58,443 nt of DNA from an uncultured Alphaproteobacteria bacterium (GCA_902530985.1 CACACI010000006.1:1-58443); one strand, 5' to 3'; numbered from the stretch's first letter, positions 30,910 to 41,789 are shown. Notes: generated from the sequence alone by a model not told the origin. Numbers and translations are program-made.

Positions 30910-31578
30910 ATGACAAAAACATATTGTATAACAGCCATTTTTAAAAGAAATACATTTTGTGTTGAGTTGATTAATTTGCTTAATCAAGAAGGTATAAAAG
31001 TAAATAAAGAAAAAGATATTTTAATGCTTAAGAGTTTAGTTTCAAAAGGAGGTATAGTAATAATTGAAATTGACTCTGAGCATGATTTAAAAAAGGTTCA
31101 CAAATTTATCAATAACGAGCAATATAATTATAGAGTTTTATGTATATTAAGACAAAATTTAAGATTCACAGATCACATTGAAAATATTAAAATATTAACT
31201 AGACCAATAATTTTTAATGAATTACTTGATGTTGTTTTAAATCTTCAGAAAAATTCAAAGATATATGAGGAATCAGTGAAATTAGAAGGTTTGACATACT
31301 ATCCAAAAGCCTCTAATTTTTTTGATCATGATAAAAGAAAAACTATAAAACTAACTGACCTTGAAAACAAACTAATTGTATTTATTTTAAAGAATAAAGA
31401 TGGTTCATCGAAGGCTGACATTTTAAAAAATGTATGGAAACACAATGCAGAACTAAATACACATTCACTAGAGTCTCTAATTTATAGACTTAGAAGAAAA
31501 ATAGAAAAAAATCCAAATGATCCTAAGATTCTAATTCAAGTTGATAAGAAATATTTCTTCATGTGCAACTTAAATTAA
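30910..31578 (+). CDS. OmpR-type winged-helix regulator with degenerate receiver domain
   Basis: C-terminal wHTH KLTDLENKLIVFILKN...ADILKNVWKHNAELNTHSLESLIYRLRRKIEKNP; receiver lacks canonical acidic pocket and has IEI/TRPI in place of xDx/TKP. Confidence 0.75.
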   Translation: MTKTYCITAIFKRNTFCVELINLLNQEGIKVNKEKDILMLKSLVSKGGIVIIEIDSEHDLKKVHKFINNEQYNYRVLCILRQNLRFTDHIENIKILTRPIIFNELLDVVLNLQKNSKIYEESVKLEGLTYYPKASNFFDHDKRKTIKLTDLENKLIVFILKNKDGSSKADILKNVWKHNAELNTHSLESLIYRLRRKIEKNPNDPKILIQVDKKYFFMCNLN

Positions 31579-32174
31579 TAAATTTTAAACGGGATTTTTC
31601 TTGGATCTTCAGAATCTATATCAAATAGTTTTTGCGAGAGTTTTTTGTCTATAAAAATGTTGTTAAAAAAGACCTCAGTCTTAGTATTATCTTTTTTGTA
31701 AATAGTCCATTTTTTCATCATAAATGGCTTTACTTCAAATAATATTTCAACAAAACCCTGATCTTTATATTTAGAATCCATGAGTTCTACAGACAGCATA
31801 TTTTCTTTTTCTTTAAGTTTTAAAATACTAATATTACTCATGCTTAATTCTTTAAACAACAGAACACTGACTGGCACTTCATCAATTTTATGAAAACTTA
31901 TATTCTTAAGATCCTTATTTATTACTGCAAGTTTCTTGGCGTCAGATATCAGTAATAACGGTATCTGATTGTATTCTATTCTAAATTTTCCAGGACGAGA
32001 GACATATAAATTGCCCGATAGAATATCTCCATTATTATTTATTTGGACGAATTCAGATTTTAAGGAATGGAATCCTTCTAAATAATTAACTACTCTATCT
32101 CTATTTACGTTGCTAAAAGTATTGTTATGTATAAATATATTAATAAAAATAAAAAAAATTAACTTTTTAAACAT
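31575..32174 (-). CDS. lolA: Outer-membrane lipoprotein carrier protein LolA-like
   Basis: YLEGFHSLKSEFVQINNNGDILSGNLYVSRPGKFRIEYNQIPLLLISDAKKL; signal peptide. Confidence 0.9.
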   Translation of the reverse strand: MFKKLIFFIFINIFIHNNTFSNVNRDRVVNYLEGFHSLKSEFVQINNNGDILSGNLYVSRPGKFRIEYNQIPLLLISDAKKLAVINKDLKNISFHKIDEVPVSVLLFKELSMSNISILKLKEKENMLSVELMDSKYKDQGFVEILFEVKPFMMKKWTIYKKDNTKTEVFFNNIFIDKKLSQKLFDIDSEDPRKIPFKIY

Positions 32175-34056
32175 GAAAGCATCATATACGAACTCAAGGA
32201 ATCTGTATAATTTAAGATTAAATTTATTTTTTTTGATTCTGTTTTTTTTGGCAGGCTGTCAATTAGACCAATCGGTTAACCTTATTAAAGAGAAACTTTT
32301 CTCAGATAATGAAGAAATCTCATTAGAAACAAATGATTCTAGTGACCCTAATGAACTCGAAGAATTCGAACCGGAGGATAAAGAATCAACTAAAAAACAA
32401 GAGCAATTACCAAAAGAAGAGATTGATTTAGAAAAGACAAAAATTCAAGATGAACTATTTATAAAAGAAGAAGCCATTGTTTCGAAAAAGGAGTTTCCAA
32501 AACCGCAAATTAAAACAATAAAGCAGGATTTGTCCTACCTAGAGATGGGAAAGGCTAGAGATACGGATAGCAAAATTATTTCTTTTTTTACAAAGATTTT
32601 TGACGTTGAGGATGATAAAGCAAAGACAAGCATAGCAAATATTATAGAAAAAAAAGGAAGTTATGAAGATGAACCTATTACTGACCAAAACTTTAAAAAA
32701 GATAATGTTATAAAAAAGTTGCAAAATGAAGAAAAATTAGCCCCTACAAAAGAATCACAAGCAGTTAATTCACTTAATAATACCTCGGAGGATAACCCCG
32801 AAAAACTAAGGGAGGAAAATCATAAGTTTTCTGACTATGATTCGGAAGATATTGATTACTCTGATGAATTGGATGAAGAAGGTGAACTTGCTTTTTTTCA
32901 GCCCAAGCCATTAAAAGAGAAAAAAAAGAGTGATTTAGTTGAAACGGACAATTTGGTTGGACTCCTTCTTCCACTTACAGGTAAAAAAAGTGCTGCAGGT
33001 AACTTAGTTATTAATTCTCTTAGATACAGCATGTTGTTAAAACCTAATCAACTAAACTTTAAGATTTTTGATACCATGAGTAATCCCTATGGAGCTGTAG
33101 AAGCAACAAAGCAAGGCATCAAGAATGGGGTAAATACTTTTATAGGTCCGATATTTTCTGATGAAACGAAAGAAGTAAGAGATTACTATAAAAATAAGGA
33201 CGAGCTGACATTCTTTAGCTTATCGCCAGATTTGTCAAATGTCTCCAAAAACGTAATTGTGTCAGGCCAAAACCATGAAGATCAGATTTCATGTATAGTT
33301 CAACATTTGGCTGAGACCAGAATGCAAAAAATATTGTTAATGCATCATGCAGATAAATATGGGCATGTAATCAGAGATAGTTTTTCACAATTTATTGATA
33401 ATTTTGGATTATATCAAACAGCTTCCGTGGAGTTTTTTGAGATGCCTCCAGATATGAACTATAATGAAGAGATAAAAAAACTAAGTCAGTATGAAAAGCG
33501 AAAAAACCAACTTAAGGATGAAATTACAAAGGTAAAAAACGATGAGGCTCTAGATAAAGAAATAAAAAAAAATAAGATAAATAGCCTTGAAAGAAGACTT
33601 ACCCTTGGCTCACCATATGATTCAATAGTTATAGCTTCTGAGGGAAATGAATTATTAGAAATTTTATCTCATTTAGCTTTCTATGATATTAACGCAGAAA
33701 ATTCTAATATATATGGCACAAGTTTATGGGAAGATACAGATAAGAAAGACAAAGTATTCCGGGGTTCATTTTATGTTACAAGCTTAAAACAAAAAAATGA
33801 TGAATTTGTAGAAAGTTTTAAAAATGTATTTTCAAGAGAACCAATGTCATTTAACTTTCATATACATGACCTTATTTCATTAGTTCAAAACTTTAAGATT
33901 GATAAAAGAAAAAAGGATGAAGAAAAAGTTTTTTACGGCGAATTTAGTAATAGTAAAATTAACTCAGGTTTAGTCCAGAGAGAGATTTTTTTAAGAAAGA
34001 TAATGAAAGATCAGAAAACGGAAGAGATTTTTAACTGTCGATTAGATGTGATCTAA
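32173..34056 (+). CDS. LpoA/LppC-like penicillin-binding protein activator lipoprotein
   Basis: Lipobox FFLAGC; periplasmic-binding-like domain LVGLLLPLTGKKSAAGNLVINSLRYSML...FIGPIFSDETKEVRDYY; likely start MKASYTN inside ORF 32110..34056. Confidence 0.78.
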   Translation: MKASYTNSRNLYNLRLNLFFLILFFLAGCQLDQSVNLIKEKLFSDNEEISLETNDSSDPNELEEFEPEDKESTKKQEQLPKEEIDLEKTKIQDELFIKEEAIVSKKEFPKPQIKTIKQDLSYLEMGKARDTDSKIISFFTKIFDVEDDKAKTSIANIIEKKGSYEDEPITDQNFKKDNVIKKLQNEEKLAPTKESQAVNSLNNTSEDNPEKLREENHKFSDYDSEDIDYSDELDEEGELAFFQPKPLKEKKKSDLVETDNLVGLLLPLTGKKSAAGNLVINSLRYSMLLKPNQLNFKIFDTMSNPYGAVEATKQGIKNGVNTFIGPIFSDETKEVRDYYKNKDELTFFSLSPDLSNVSKNVIVSGQNHEDQISCIVQHLAETRMQKILLMHHADKYGHVIRDSFSQFIDNFGLYQTASVEFFEMPPDMNYNEEIKKLSQYEKRKNQLKDEITKVKNDEALDKEIKKNKINSLERRLTLGSPYDSIVIASEGNELLEILSHLAFYDINAENSNIYGTSLWEDTDKKDKVFRGSFYVTSLKQKNDEFVESFKNVFSREPMSFNFHIHDLISLVQNFKIDKRKKDEEKVFYGEFSNSKINSGLVQREIFLRKIMKDQKTEEIFNCRLDVI

Positions 34057-34660
34057 TAAGTTTTTTTAGGGCAATGCTTCTGTGATCAATCAATATTTTT
34101 TGATTATGCTCCATTTCAGCGAACGTTTTTTTATATCCATGTGGAATAAAAAAAGGGTCATAACCAAAACCCATTCCGCCTTTTGGAGGCCATACCAAAC
34201 TCCCCTTTATTTTGCCTTGATATGAAAAAATTTTTTTTTTTTCAAACCTAATTGTTAGACAACAAAAAAAATTAGCCGTAAAGTCAGTGTTCTTTTTTTT
34301 TAGGACATCATCATAAATTTCTCTCATCGCATGATCCCATCCACCGCAATTTTCTGCAAACCTTGATGAATAGATTCCTGGTTTATTATTTAAAGCATTT
34401 ACGCATAGACCAGAATCATCTGATATTGCAATATATTTGTTAGGAATACTTTTTACTTTAATGATTGAATTTTCTTTAAAACTTTTACCGGTTTCATTCA
34501 CATCTTTAATGTTTAGATCGGAAGATGTTAGTAAATTAAATTTGTATTTCGATAGTAGTGTTTTAAATTCATGAATCTTTCCTTGATTATGGCTTGCGAT
34601 AACTATAGTGTTACCAACTTTTAACTTGGGTTTATTCAATTGCATTCTTTTGAATTTCAA
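34031..34660 (-). CDS. rdgB: dITP/XTP pyrophosphatase RdgB
   Basis: IVIASHNQGKIHEFKTLL, ISDDSGLCVNALNNKPGIYSSRFA, GFGYDPFFIP, ALKKL. Confidence 0.95.
   Translation of the reverse strand: MKFKRMQLNKPKLKVGNTIVIASHNQGKIHEFKTLLSKYKFNLLTSSDLNIKDVNETGKSFKENSIIKVKSIPNKYIAISDDSGLCVNALNNKPGIYSSRFAENCGGWDHAMREIYDDVLKKKNTDFTANFFCCLTIRFEKKKIFSYQGKIKGSLVWPPKGGMGFGYDPFFIPHGYKKTFAEMEHNQKILIDHRSIALKKLIRSHLIDS
34041..34064 (+). terminator. Hairpin ATTAGAT-GTG-ATCTAAT followed by AAGTTTTTTT
   Basis: 7-bp perfect stem, 3-nt loop, T tract, inside overlapping convergent 3' ends. Confidence 0.6.
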
Positions 34661-35351
34661 AGATCTTTTTAATTAAAGCACTACTTTGCTCTAGCATCTT
34701 TGTTAGTGATTTATTAGAAAAAGTTTTACCTTCACCAGATATCTGAACCTCAGAGTATCCAGAATTTTTGGTAATCACAAAATTTGCATCAACATCTGCG
34801 TCTGAATCTTCAGAGTAATCTAGATCGACCATTATTTCACCTCCCACAACACCACAGGAAATCGCAGCAACATAGTCTTTAATTGGGTTTTTAACTATAA
34901 TACCTTTTTTAATGAATTTATTTATAGCTAGGTATAAAGCAACAAACCCCCCAGTTATGCTTGCGGTCCTGGTTCCTCCATCAGCTTGTATTACATCACA
35001 ATCAACTATAACTTGAAATCCATTTAAATGGCTGAGTTCTGAAACAGATCTTAAAGATCGTCCAATAAGTCGTTGAATCTCGGTTGTTCTGCCGGTTTGT
35101 TTGCCACTCTTTGATTCTCTTTTATTTCTTGTGTCTGTAGATCCTGGAAGCATTCCATACTCGCATGTTATCCATCCTCCTGATCCACCATTTTTTTTCA
35201 TCCATTTTGGAATATCATTGTCTAGGCTAGCCGTGCATATTACCTTGGTTTCACCATAACTTATAAGGCATGAACCATGAGCATTTCTAATAAAATTAGG
35301 TTCAATCAAAATTTCTCTTGATTCATCATTTTTCCTGTTGAATTTTCTCAC
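34632..35351 (-). CDS. rph: Ribonuclease PH
   Basis: GSCLISYGETKVICTASLD, EYGMLPGSTDTR, TEIQRLIGRSLR, DCDVIQADGGTRTASITG. Confidence 0.97.
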   Translation of the reverse strand: MRKFNRKNDESREILIEPNFIRNAHGSCLISYGETKVICTASLDNDIPKWMKKNGGSGGWITCEYGMLPGSTDTRNKRESKSGKQTGRTTEIQRLIGRSLRSVSELSHLNGFQVIVDCDVIQADGGTRTASITGGFVALYLAINKFIKKGIIVKNPIKDYVAAISCGVVGGEIMVDLDYSEDSDADVDANFVITKNSGYSEVQISGEGKTFSNKSLTKMLEQSSALIKKIFEIQKNAIE

Positions 35352-35392
35352 ACAAAATATACTTTAGTTTAAGTTATGTATTAATAATAAGT

Positions 35393-36484
35393 ATGGAAAA
35401 AAAAAACAATCCTAAAGTTGGAAAAAATAAATCAGTAAAATCGTATCTTTTTGATTTAGACAAAAGGTCAAGAGAAATATTTAGATTAATAGTAAATGAC
35501 TTTCTTAAAGATGGCAAGCCTGTTGGCTCAAGAAACTTATCTATAAAGATGGGAGAAAAACTATCTGCAGCTTCAGTCAGAAATGTTATGTTTGATCTAC
35601 AAGAAGCTGGACTACTTCAATCCAACCATACTTCTGCTGGAAGAATACCAACAGATATGGGATTAAGATTTTTTGTTGATGGATTGTTACAAGTTGGAAG
35701 ATTAACTAACAATCAATGCACTGAAATTAAAAAAGTTATTAATGAACAATCACAAAATGTTGAAGAAATGTTTAGTGAAACCAGCTCATTATTATCTGGA
35801 TTACTTGATTGTGCTGGGATAGTTCTTGCACCAAAGTTAGAAGGATTTATAAAACATATTGAATTTGTTCCTGTAAGCAATGATAAGGCTTTAGTGATTC
35901 TTGTTACAGAGTCAGGTATTATAGAAAATAGAATTATAGATGTTCCGAAAGGCCTTCCTGCGTCATTATTAATTGAGACAACAAATTACCTTAATTCAAT
36001 CATTAGAGGTAAGACTCTAGAAGAAAGTAAAAAAATGATAAGAAGTCAAATAAAAGATGACAAGAAACATATTGACAAGGTGACGAAAGGTTTGATTGAT
36101 CAAGGGTTTGCATGTTGGGCTGATGCCAGTATGAAAAATAAATTAATTGTTACCGGAACCTCTAAACTTTTGGATGATGTTAAAGCAATGGAACAACTGG
36201 AAGATGTGAGAGTCTTGATTGAAAAACTAGAAAATAAAAAGAATTTAATGGGCATTATAGATGAAACACTAGAGGCTGAAGGATTACAGATTTTCATAGG
36301 ATCTGAAAATAATTTGTTTGGCTTAACAGGATGTTCAACAATTATCAGTCCATTTAAAAACAAAAAGAAAGAAATAATTGGTGCAATTGGAGTCATAGGA
36401 CCAATGAGAATAAATTATGCTAAAATTATTCCAGTAGTTGATTATACTGCAAAACTCATTGGCGAGAAGTTTGAAATCAAATGA
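35393..36484 (+). CDS. hrcA: Heat-inducible transcription repressor HrcA
   Basis: VGSRNLSIKMGEKLSAASVRNVMFDLQEAGLLQSNHTSAGRIPTDMGLRFFVDGLL; IGVIGPMRINYAKIIPVVDYTA. Confidence 0.97.
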   Translation: MEKKNNPKVGKNKSVKSYLFDLDKRSREIFRLIVNDFLKDGKPVGSRNLSIKMGEKLSAASVRNVMFDLQEAGLLQSNHTSAGRIPTDMGLRFFVDGLLQVGRLTNNQCTEIKKVINEQSQNVEEMFSETSSLLSGLLDCAGIVLAPKLEGFIKHIEFVPVSNDKALVILVTESGIIENRIIDVPKGLPASLLIETTNYLNSIIRGKTLEESKKMIRSQIKDDKKHIDKVTKGLIDQGFACWADASMKNKLIVTGTSKLLDDVKAMEQLEDVRVLIEKLENKKNLMGIIDETLEAEGLQIFIGSENNLFGLTGCSTIISPFKNKKKEIIGAIGVIGPMRINYAKIIPVVDYTAKLIGEKFEIK

Positions 36485-36505
36485 AATTAATATAAAGGAG
36501 CACGA

Positions 36506-37105
36506 ATGAATAAGACAGGAGAAAAAAATGAAAAAAAAACTGTATTGATTGACGAAAAAAACAACTTAAAAAAAGATATCAAAAATCAAAAGAATAATTC
36601 AAAATCAATTGACGAAAAAGAAAAAATAATTGAAGATCTCAAGGTTAAGCTTAAAGACCTAGAAGATAAGCTTCTTAGAGAATTGGCAGAGAACGAAAAT
36701 CTAAGAAAAAGGCATGAGAAAGAAACGCAAGAAAATCTTAAATATGCAATAAAAAACTTTTCATTTGATTTATTAAATGTCACGGATAATTTTCAAAGAG
36801 CACTAAGTTCAATTTCAGATAATGAAGTTCAGAAAAGCCCAAGTTTAAAAAATTTATTTGATGGCTTAAAAGCAATTGAGAAGGAGATTTTCGAAATTTT
36901 TGAAAAGAATGGAATTAAACGCTTTGATTCTCTAAATGAAAAATTTGATCCTGAAATTCACCAAGCTGTCTCTAAAAAAAATAGTGAATTTCCTGAGGGT
37001 GTTGTTGCTGAAGAACTTCAAAAAGGATTTAAGATTGGAGAACGACTTTTACGCCCTGCAATGGTTATTGTATCATCAGGAAAATCAGAAATAGACAAAT
37101 CTTAA
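36506..37105 (+). CDS. grpE: Nucleotide exchange factor GrpE
   Basis: LAENENLRKRHEKE, NFSFDLLNVTDNFQRAL, FDPEIHQAVSKK, GERLLRPAMVIVS. Confidence 0.96.
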   Translation: MNKTGEKNEKKTVLIDEKNNLKKDIKNQKNNSKSIDEKEKIIEDLKVKLKDLEDKLLRELAENENLRKRHEKETQENLKYAIKNFSFDLLNVTDNFQRALSSISDNEVQKSPSLKNLFDGLKAIEKEIFEIFEKNGIKRFDSLNEKFDPEIHQAVSKKNSEFPEGVVAEELQKGFKIGERLLRPAMVIVSSGKSEIDKS

Positions 37106-37178
37106 TTAATTTTTAGCTTTGTATCACCTTAATGTGATGTTAATTTTTGAATTACAAAGAAAGAAATTTCATTTTTTT

Positions 37179-37206
37179 CTTGATTTCAAGTAAGGTTTTA
37201 TAATAT
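37179..37206 (+). promoter_or_regulatory. Candidate heat-shock-type promoter upstream of dnaK (CTTGATT-N13-TATAATAT)
   Basis: CTTGATT at 37179-37185 and TATAATAT from 37199, 13-bp spacer; contains CTTGA-TT-TCAAG inverted repeat. Confidence 0.35.
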
Positions 37207-37299
37207 AAAAAAGTTGCTTTATAAACAATTGTTAAGTAATGCCTTAATGGGTTATTTGATAATTCTGTCCATTTTATAAAGGAAGAAAAGGAGCTTAGT

Positions 37300-39294
37300 A
37301 TGACAGTAATAGGTATTGACCTTGGCACAACAAATTCATGTGTTGCCATCATGGATGGTAAAGAACCAAAAGTAATAGAAAATGTTGAAGGAACTAGAAC
37401 AACACCTTCAATGGTAGCATTCGCAGAAAATAATGAACAATTAGTCGGACAGTCAGCTAAAAGGCAGGCTGTGACTAACCCTGATAAAACATTGTTTGCC
37501 ATAAAAAGGCTAATTGGAAGAAGAATGGATGATGAATCAGTCAAAAAAGACATAGACATTCTTCCGTATAAAATAGTAGCAGGAGACAATCAAGATGCAT
37601 GGGTTCTGATTGGAGATAAAAAATATTCGCCAAGCCAAATTAGTGCGATGATTCTTCAAAAAATGAAAGAAACAGCAGAAAAATTTCTTGGAAAACCAGT
37701 TAAAGAAGCTGTTATTACAGTTCCAGCATATTTCAACGATGCTCAAAGGCAGGCAACTAAAGATGCTGGAAAAATTGCTGGGTTAGATGTAAAAAGAATT
37801 ATAAATGAACCAACAGCAGCAGCATTAGCTTACGGTCTTGACAAAAAAAAAACAGGAACAGTAGCTGTATATGATTTAGGTGGAGGTACATTTGATATTT
37901 CAATTCTAGAAATTGGTGATGGTGTTTTTGAGGTAAAAGCAACAAATGGTGATACAAAGCTGGGTGGAGAAGATTTTGATCGTATTTTAATTGATTATTT
38001 TGCTGCGGAATTTAAAAAAGAACAATCTATAGATCTAAAGAAAGACAAGCTGGCTCTTCAAAGATTAAAAGAAGCAGCTGAGAAAGCAAAAATTGAATTA
38101 TCTACCGCACCTCAAACAGAAGTTAACCTCCCTTTTATAACTGCAGATGCTTCTGGACCCAAGCATCTTAATATAAAGTTGTCTCGATCAAAGTTTGAAA
38201 CGCTGGTTTCCGAGTTAGTTGCAAGATCTATTGAGCCTTGCAAACAAGCACTCAAGGATGCTGGTTTAAGTGCAGGAGAAATAAATGATGTTATTCTTGT
38301 TGGAGGTATGACAAGAATGCCAAAAGTTATCGAGGCAGTTAAAAATTTTTTCGGTAAAGAACCAAACAGAAGTGTTAATCCTGATGAAGTTGTAGCATTG
38401 GGAGCGGCTGTTCAAGGAGGTGTTTTATCTGGTGATGTAAAAGATGTTCTTTTACTTGATGTAACCCCACTGTCACTAGGGATAGAAACTTTAGGAGGAG
38501 TTTTCACTAAATTAATCGAAAAAAATACAACTATACCAACAAACAAAAGCCAGACTTTTTCCACAGCAGATGATAACCAAGCTGCTGTTACCATAAGGGT
38601 ATTTCAAGGGGAGCGTCAGATAGCTTCTGACAATAAACTGCTTGGTCAATTTGATCTAGTAGGCATTCCACCTGCACCAAAAGGAACTCCGCAAATAGAA
38701 GTTACATTTGATATTGATGCTAACGGAATAGTAAAAGTTTCAGCCAAAGATAAAGCCACAGGGAAAGAACATCAGATTCAGATAAAGGCCTCGGGCGGTT
38801 TGTCAGATGAAGAAATTGATAAAATGGTAAAAGACGCGGAAGCAAATGCAGATGCAGATAAGAAAAAACTGGAAACAATTGAAGCAAGGAATAATGCAGA
38901 CTCAATTATTCATAGTACTGAGAAAAGTATAAAAGAACATGGATCTAAGATTCCTAAAGAAGATAAAGAAAAGATAGAAAAGTCCCTAGAAAGTTTGAAA
39001 GAAACTTTTAAAGATGAAAAAGCAGATCTTAAAACCTTAAAAGAAAAAACAGATGCCCTTATTCAAAACTCCATGAAGTTAGGGGAGATAATGTATAAAG
39101 AGGCTCAGGAAAAAGCTGCTAAAGAAGCTGCAAAAGAATCTCCAAAAAAATCTGAAACTAGTAAAAGTAACAATAAAGATAAAAAAGCAAAAGGAAAAAA
39201 GGATCCAGGTGTAATGGATGCAGATTTTGAAGATGTTACTGAAAAAAAAGATGATTCCGGAGATGACGACGATAAAAAGGAGAAGTCTGCTTAG
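37300..39294 (+). CDS. dnaK: Molecular chaperone DnaK
   Basis: [58 protein letters not shown]. Confidence 0.98.
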   Translation: MTVIGIDLGTTNSCVAIMDGKEPKVIENVEGTRTTPSMVAFAENNEQLVGQSAKRQAVTNPDKTLFAIKRLIGRRMDDESVKKDIDILPYKIVAGDNQDAWVLIGDKKYSPSQISAMILQKMKETAEKFLGKPVKEAVITVPAYFNDAQRQATKDAGKIAGLDVKRIINEPTAAALAYGLDKKKTGTVAVYDLGGGTFDISILEIGDGVFEVKATNGDTKLGGEDFDRILIDYFAAEFKKEQSIDLKKDKLALQRLKEAAEKAKIELSTAPQTEVNLPFITADASGPKHLNIKLSRSKFETLVSELVARSIEPCKQALKDAGLSAGEINDVILVGGMTRMPKVIEAVKNFFGKEPNRSVNPDEVVALGAAVQGGVLSGDVKDVLLLDVTPLSLGIETLGGVFTKLIEKNTTIPTNKSQTFSTADDNQAAVTIRVFQGERQIASDNKLLGQFDLVGIPPAPKGTPQIEVTFDIDANGIVKVSAKDKATGKEHQIQIKASGGLSDEEIDKMVKDAEANADADKKKLETIEARNNADSIIHSTEKSIKEHGSKIPKEDKEKIEKSLESLKETFKDEKADLKTLKEKTDALIQNSMKLGEIMYKEAQEKAAKEAAKESPKKSETSKSNNKDKKAKGKKDPGVMDADFEDVTEKKDDSGDDDDKKEKSA

Positions 39295-39306
39295 CCTTCG
39301 AATACT

Positions 39307-40428
39307 ATGTCAAAAAGTGATTATTATGAGGTTCTAGGAGTTTCAAAGAATTCAGATCCCAACACAATCAAGAGCTCCTATCGAAAACTTGCTATGAAGT
39401 TTCATCCTGATAAAAACCCAGGTGATAAGGAAGCTGAAAAAAAATTTAAAGAGATTTCTGAAGCATATGAAATTTTGTCAAATCCTGAAAAAAAGCAAGC
39501 TTATGATACTTATGGACACGAAGCATTTTCTCAGGGTGCCGGAGGTTTTTCGGAGGGCTTTGGAGGAGGGTTTGGGAGTTTTTCTGATATATTTGAAGAT
39601 TTTTTTGGTGATTTTGGTGGAAGATCATCTACTAAACGAGAACAAAGGGGTCAAGACCTTAAATATGAAGTCGAGATAGATTTAAGAGAAGCTTTTACGG
39701 GTATAAAAAAAGAAATTTCTTTTGATACATTAATTAGATGTGATGACTGTAGTGGGTCGGGCTCAGAAAAAGGAAGCGGTTTACAAGACTGTGGAGCTTG
39801 TGGAGGGTCTGGAAGAACTAGAGCTTCCCAAGGGTTTTTTACTGTTGAAAGAACTTGTTCTTCATGTGGTGGTGCGGGCCAAGTAATAACTGATCCTTGT
39901 AGTTCATGTAATGGTGAAGGGAGGAGAAGAAAGAATAGAAAACTTGAAGTAAACATTCCAGCTGGAGTTGAAGATGGCAGTAGAATTAGACTCTCGGGTG
40001 AGGGAGCTATAGGACAGAATGGTTCATCACCTGGAGATCTTTATTTATTTGTTAGTATGGAAGAACATCAAATATTTGGAAGAAATGGAACCGAAATTTT
40101 CTGTAACGTCCCTATATCAATTGTTGATGCATCCCTAGGAGGTACGGTAGAAGTTCCGACAGTGTCTGGAGGAAAAGTCAAAGTAAAAGTCCCAGCTGGC
40201 TCACAACATGGCGATCAATTTAGATTAAATGGAAAGGGTATGCCAGCTCTTCGATCAACTTCATTTGGAGATATGATCATTTCGTTAATTATTGAAATTC
40301 CAAAAAATCTCTCAGAGAATCAAAAAAATATCTTGAGAGAATTTAACGATGAATTAGATCATAGCAACAGTCCTGAGAGATCTGGATTTTTCTCAAAAGT
40401 AAAAGACTTTTGGGATGGTTTAACCTAA
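39307..40428 (+). CDS. dnaJ: Molecular chaperone DnaJ
   Basis: J domain with HPD, G/F region, four CxxCxGxG zinc-finger motifs. Confidence 0.98.
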   Translation: MSKSDYYEVLGVSKNSDPNTIKSSYRKLAMKFHPDKNPGDKEAEKKFKEISEAYEILSNPEKKQAYDTYGHEAFSQGAGGFSEGFGGGFGSFSDIFEDFFGDFGGRSSTKREQRGQDLKYEVEIDLREAFTGIKKEISFDTLIRCDDCSGSGSEKGSGLQDCGACGGSGRTRASQGFFTVERTCSSCGGAGQVITDPCSSCNGEGRRRKNRKLEVNIPAGVEDGSRIRLSGEGAIGQNGSSPGDLYLFVSMEEHQIFGRNGTEIFCNVPISIVDASLGGTVEVPTVSGGKVKVKVPAGSQHGDQFRLNGKGMPALRSTSFGDMIISLIIEIPKNLSENQKNILREFNDELDHSNSPERSGFFSKVKDFWDGLT

Positions 40429-40437
40429 AATCAGACT

Positions 40438-41220
40438 ATGAGTTTAATAAGAATTGGAATCTTTGGCCCTGATGGTCGAATGGGAAAAGACCTAATAAAG
40501 GAGATAAAAAATTTTAATTCATTAGAACTTACTTTTCTATGTGAAAAAAAAGGACATAAGCTAGTAGGGAAAAAAATTTCTGAAATAACGGTAGAAGACA
40601 ATGTTAAAAAACTTATAACAAATTGCGACGTAGTAATAGATTTCACAGCACCATCAGCAACTCTCCAATTACTTAAAACCATGGATGATTTAAAAACTGA
40701 AACTGCTCTGGTTACTGGAACGACAGGCTACACAAATTCAGAAGAAAAAAAATTTAATTCATTAATAAAAGGTAAAAAAGTTTTACGTTCCTTTAATATG
40801 AGTATAGGAATCAATCTACTAAGTAATCTAGTAAGGCTTACTTCAAGAAATATTGGCCTTGAATCTGATATAGAAATAACAGAGATTCATCATAATAAAA
40901 AACGAGATATACCCTCTGGTACTTCAATTTTATTGGCAAAATCAATAAATGAGGGGAATCAAAAAATTCAGAAATTTTCATTTCGAGAAAAGAACAATAA
41001 CAGAGTTAGAAGGAAAAATGAAATAGGGTTTGCTTCTATCCGCGGAGGAGATGTAATTGGGGAACATTCTGTTTACTTTTTCTTAAACGGCGAGAGGATA
41101 GAACTCAAACACACGGCCTCTAATAGAAAAGTTTTTTCTGTTGGAGCACTTGAAGCAGCAATCTGGATCTTTAATAAAAAACGAGGCTTGTATACAATAA
41201 TGGATATGGTAAAAACTTAG
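40438..41220 (+). CDS. dapB: 4-hydroxy-tetrahydrodipicolinate reductase
   Basis: RIGIFGPDGRMGKDLI, DFTAPSATL, TGTTGYT, EITEIHHNKKRDIPSGTS, GEHSVYF. Confidence 0.95.
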   Translation: MSLIRIGIFGPDGRMGKDLIKEIKNFNSLELTFLCEKKGHKLVGKKISEITVEDNVKKLITNCDVVIDFTAPSATLQLLKTMDDLKTETALVTGTTGYTNSEEKKFNSLIKGKKVLRSFNMSIGINLLSNLVRLTSRNIGLESDIEITEIHHNKKRDIPSGTSILLAKSINEGNQKIQKFSFREKNNNRVRRKNEIGFASIRGGDVIGEHSVYFFLNGERIELKHTASNRKVFSVGALEAAIWIFNKKRGLYTIMDMVKT

Positions 41221-41222
41221 CC

Positions 41223-41789
41223 ATGTCAATTGTCAATCGCTTCACGTTATTATTACTCACAATTTTTTTCTTAAACTCTTGTGAAGAAAAAGTTTCTGAG
41301 AATGATTTAATTCAATATAAGTCGATTATGGACGTTAGGCTTGGCCATCTTGGAAATGCTATGATTATTAAAGGAAGACTTCTTGATGCATATAATTTAA
41401 GGAATGAGAGCTCCGATGAGGATCATTTTAAAGAAGCCGAAGAGTTGGTAAAAGGTCATCTTAATTCATTCGGGGCGCCTGATGATTTAAAAAAATTAAA
41501 AATTCCAAATTCAAAAAAATTGAAAGAAGTTCATTCTACATTAATTGAAGCGTCCGAGCTTCTTATTTCAGGTGTTAATGCATTAGAGGATAACGCTTGG
41601 CTTGGAGGTTCAGTATCTTTTGCAGAGAGAAATTTAGAAATTGCTCGAGTGAACTTTCAAAATGCTGTCAAAATAGTTTATAAGATTGAAGATGAAAAGA
41701 AAGTAAAACCAGTTATGGAACACAATGAATATGATGTGGGAGAAAAACCAGATGCTAGTGATATGTTAAATAATGATTCTGAGAATTAA
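41223..41789 (+). CDS. Putative lipoprotein of unknown function
   Basis: Signal and lipobox LLTIFFLNSC; no family recognised. Confidence 0.6.
   Translation: MSIVNRFTLLLLTIFFLNSCEEKVSENDLIQYKSIMDVRLGHLGNAMIIKGRLLDAYNLRNESSDEDHFKEAEELVKGHLNSFGAPDDLKKLKIPNSKKLKEVHSTLIEASELLISGVNALEDNAWLGGSVSFAERNLEIARVNFQNAVKIVYKIEDEKKVKPVMEHNEYDVGEKPDASDMLNNDSEN

Noticed and set aside
35352-37299. CIRCE element (HrcA operator) upstream of hrcA or dnaK
   Set aside because: No TTAGCACTC-N9-GAGTGCTAA-like inverted repeat seen in 35352-35392 or 37106-37299; HrcA may act on groESL elsewhere.
38412-39956. Antisense ORFs over dnaK and dnaJ (38412..38594, 38720..38905, 39446..39628, 39651..39956)
   Set aside because: Opposite highly conserved coding sequence; low-complexity translations.
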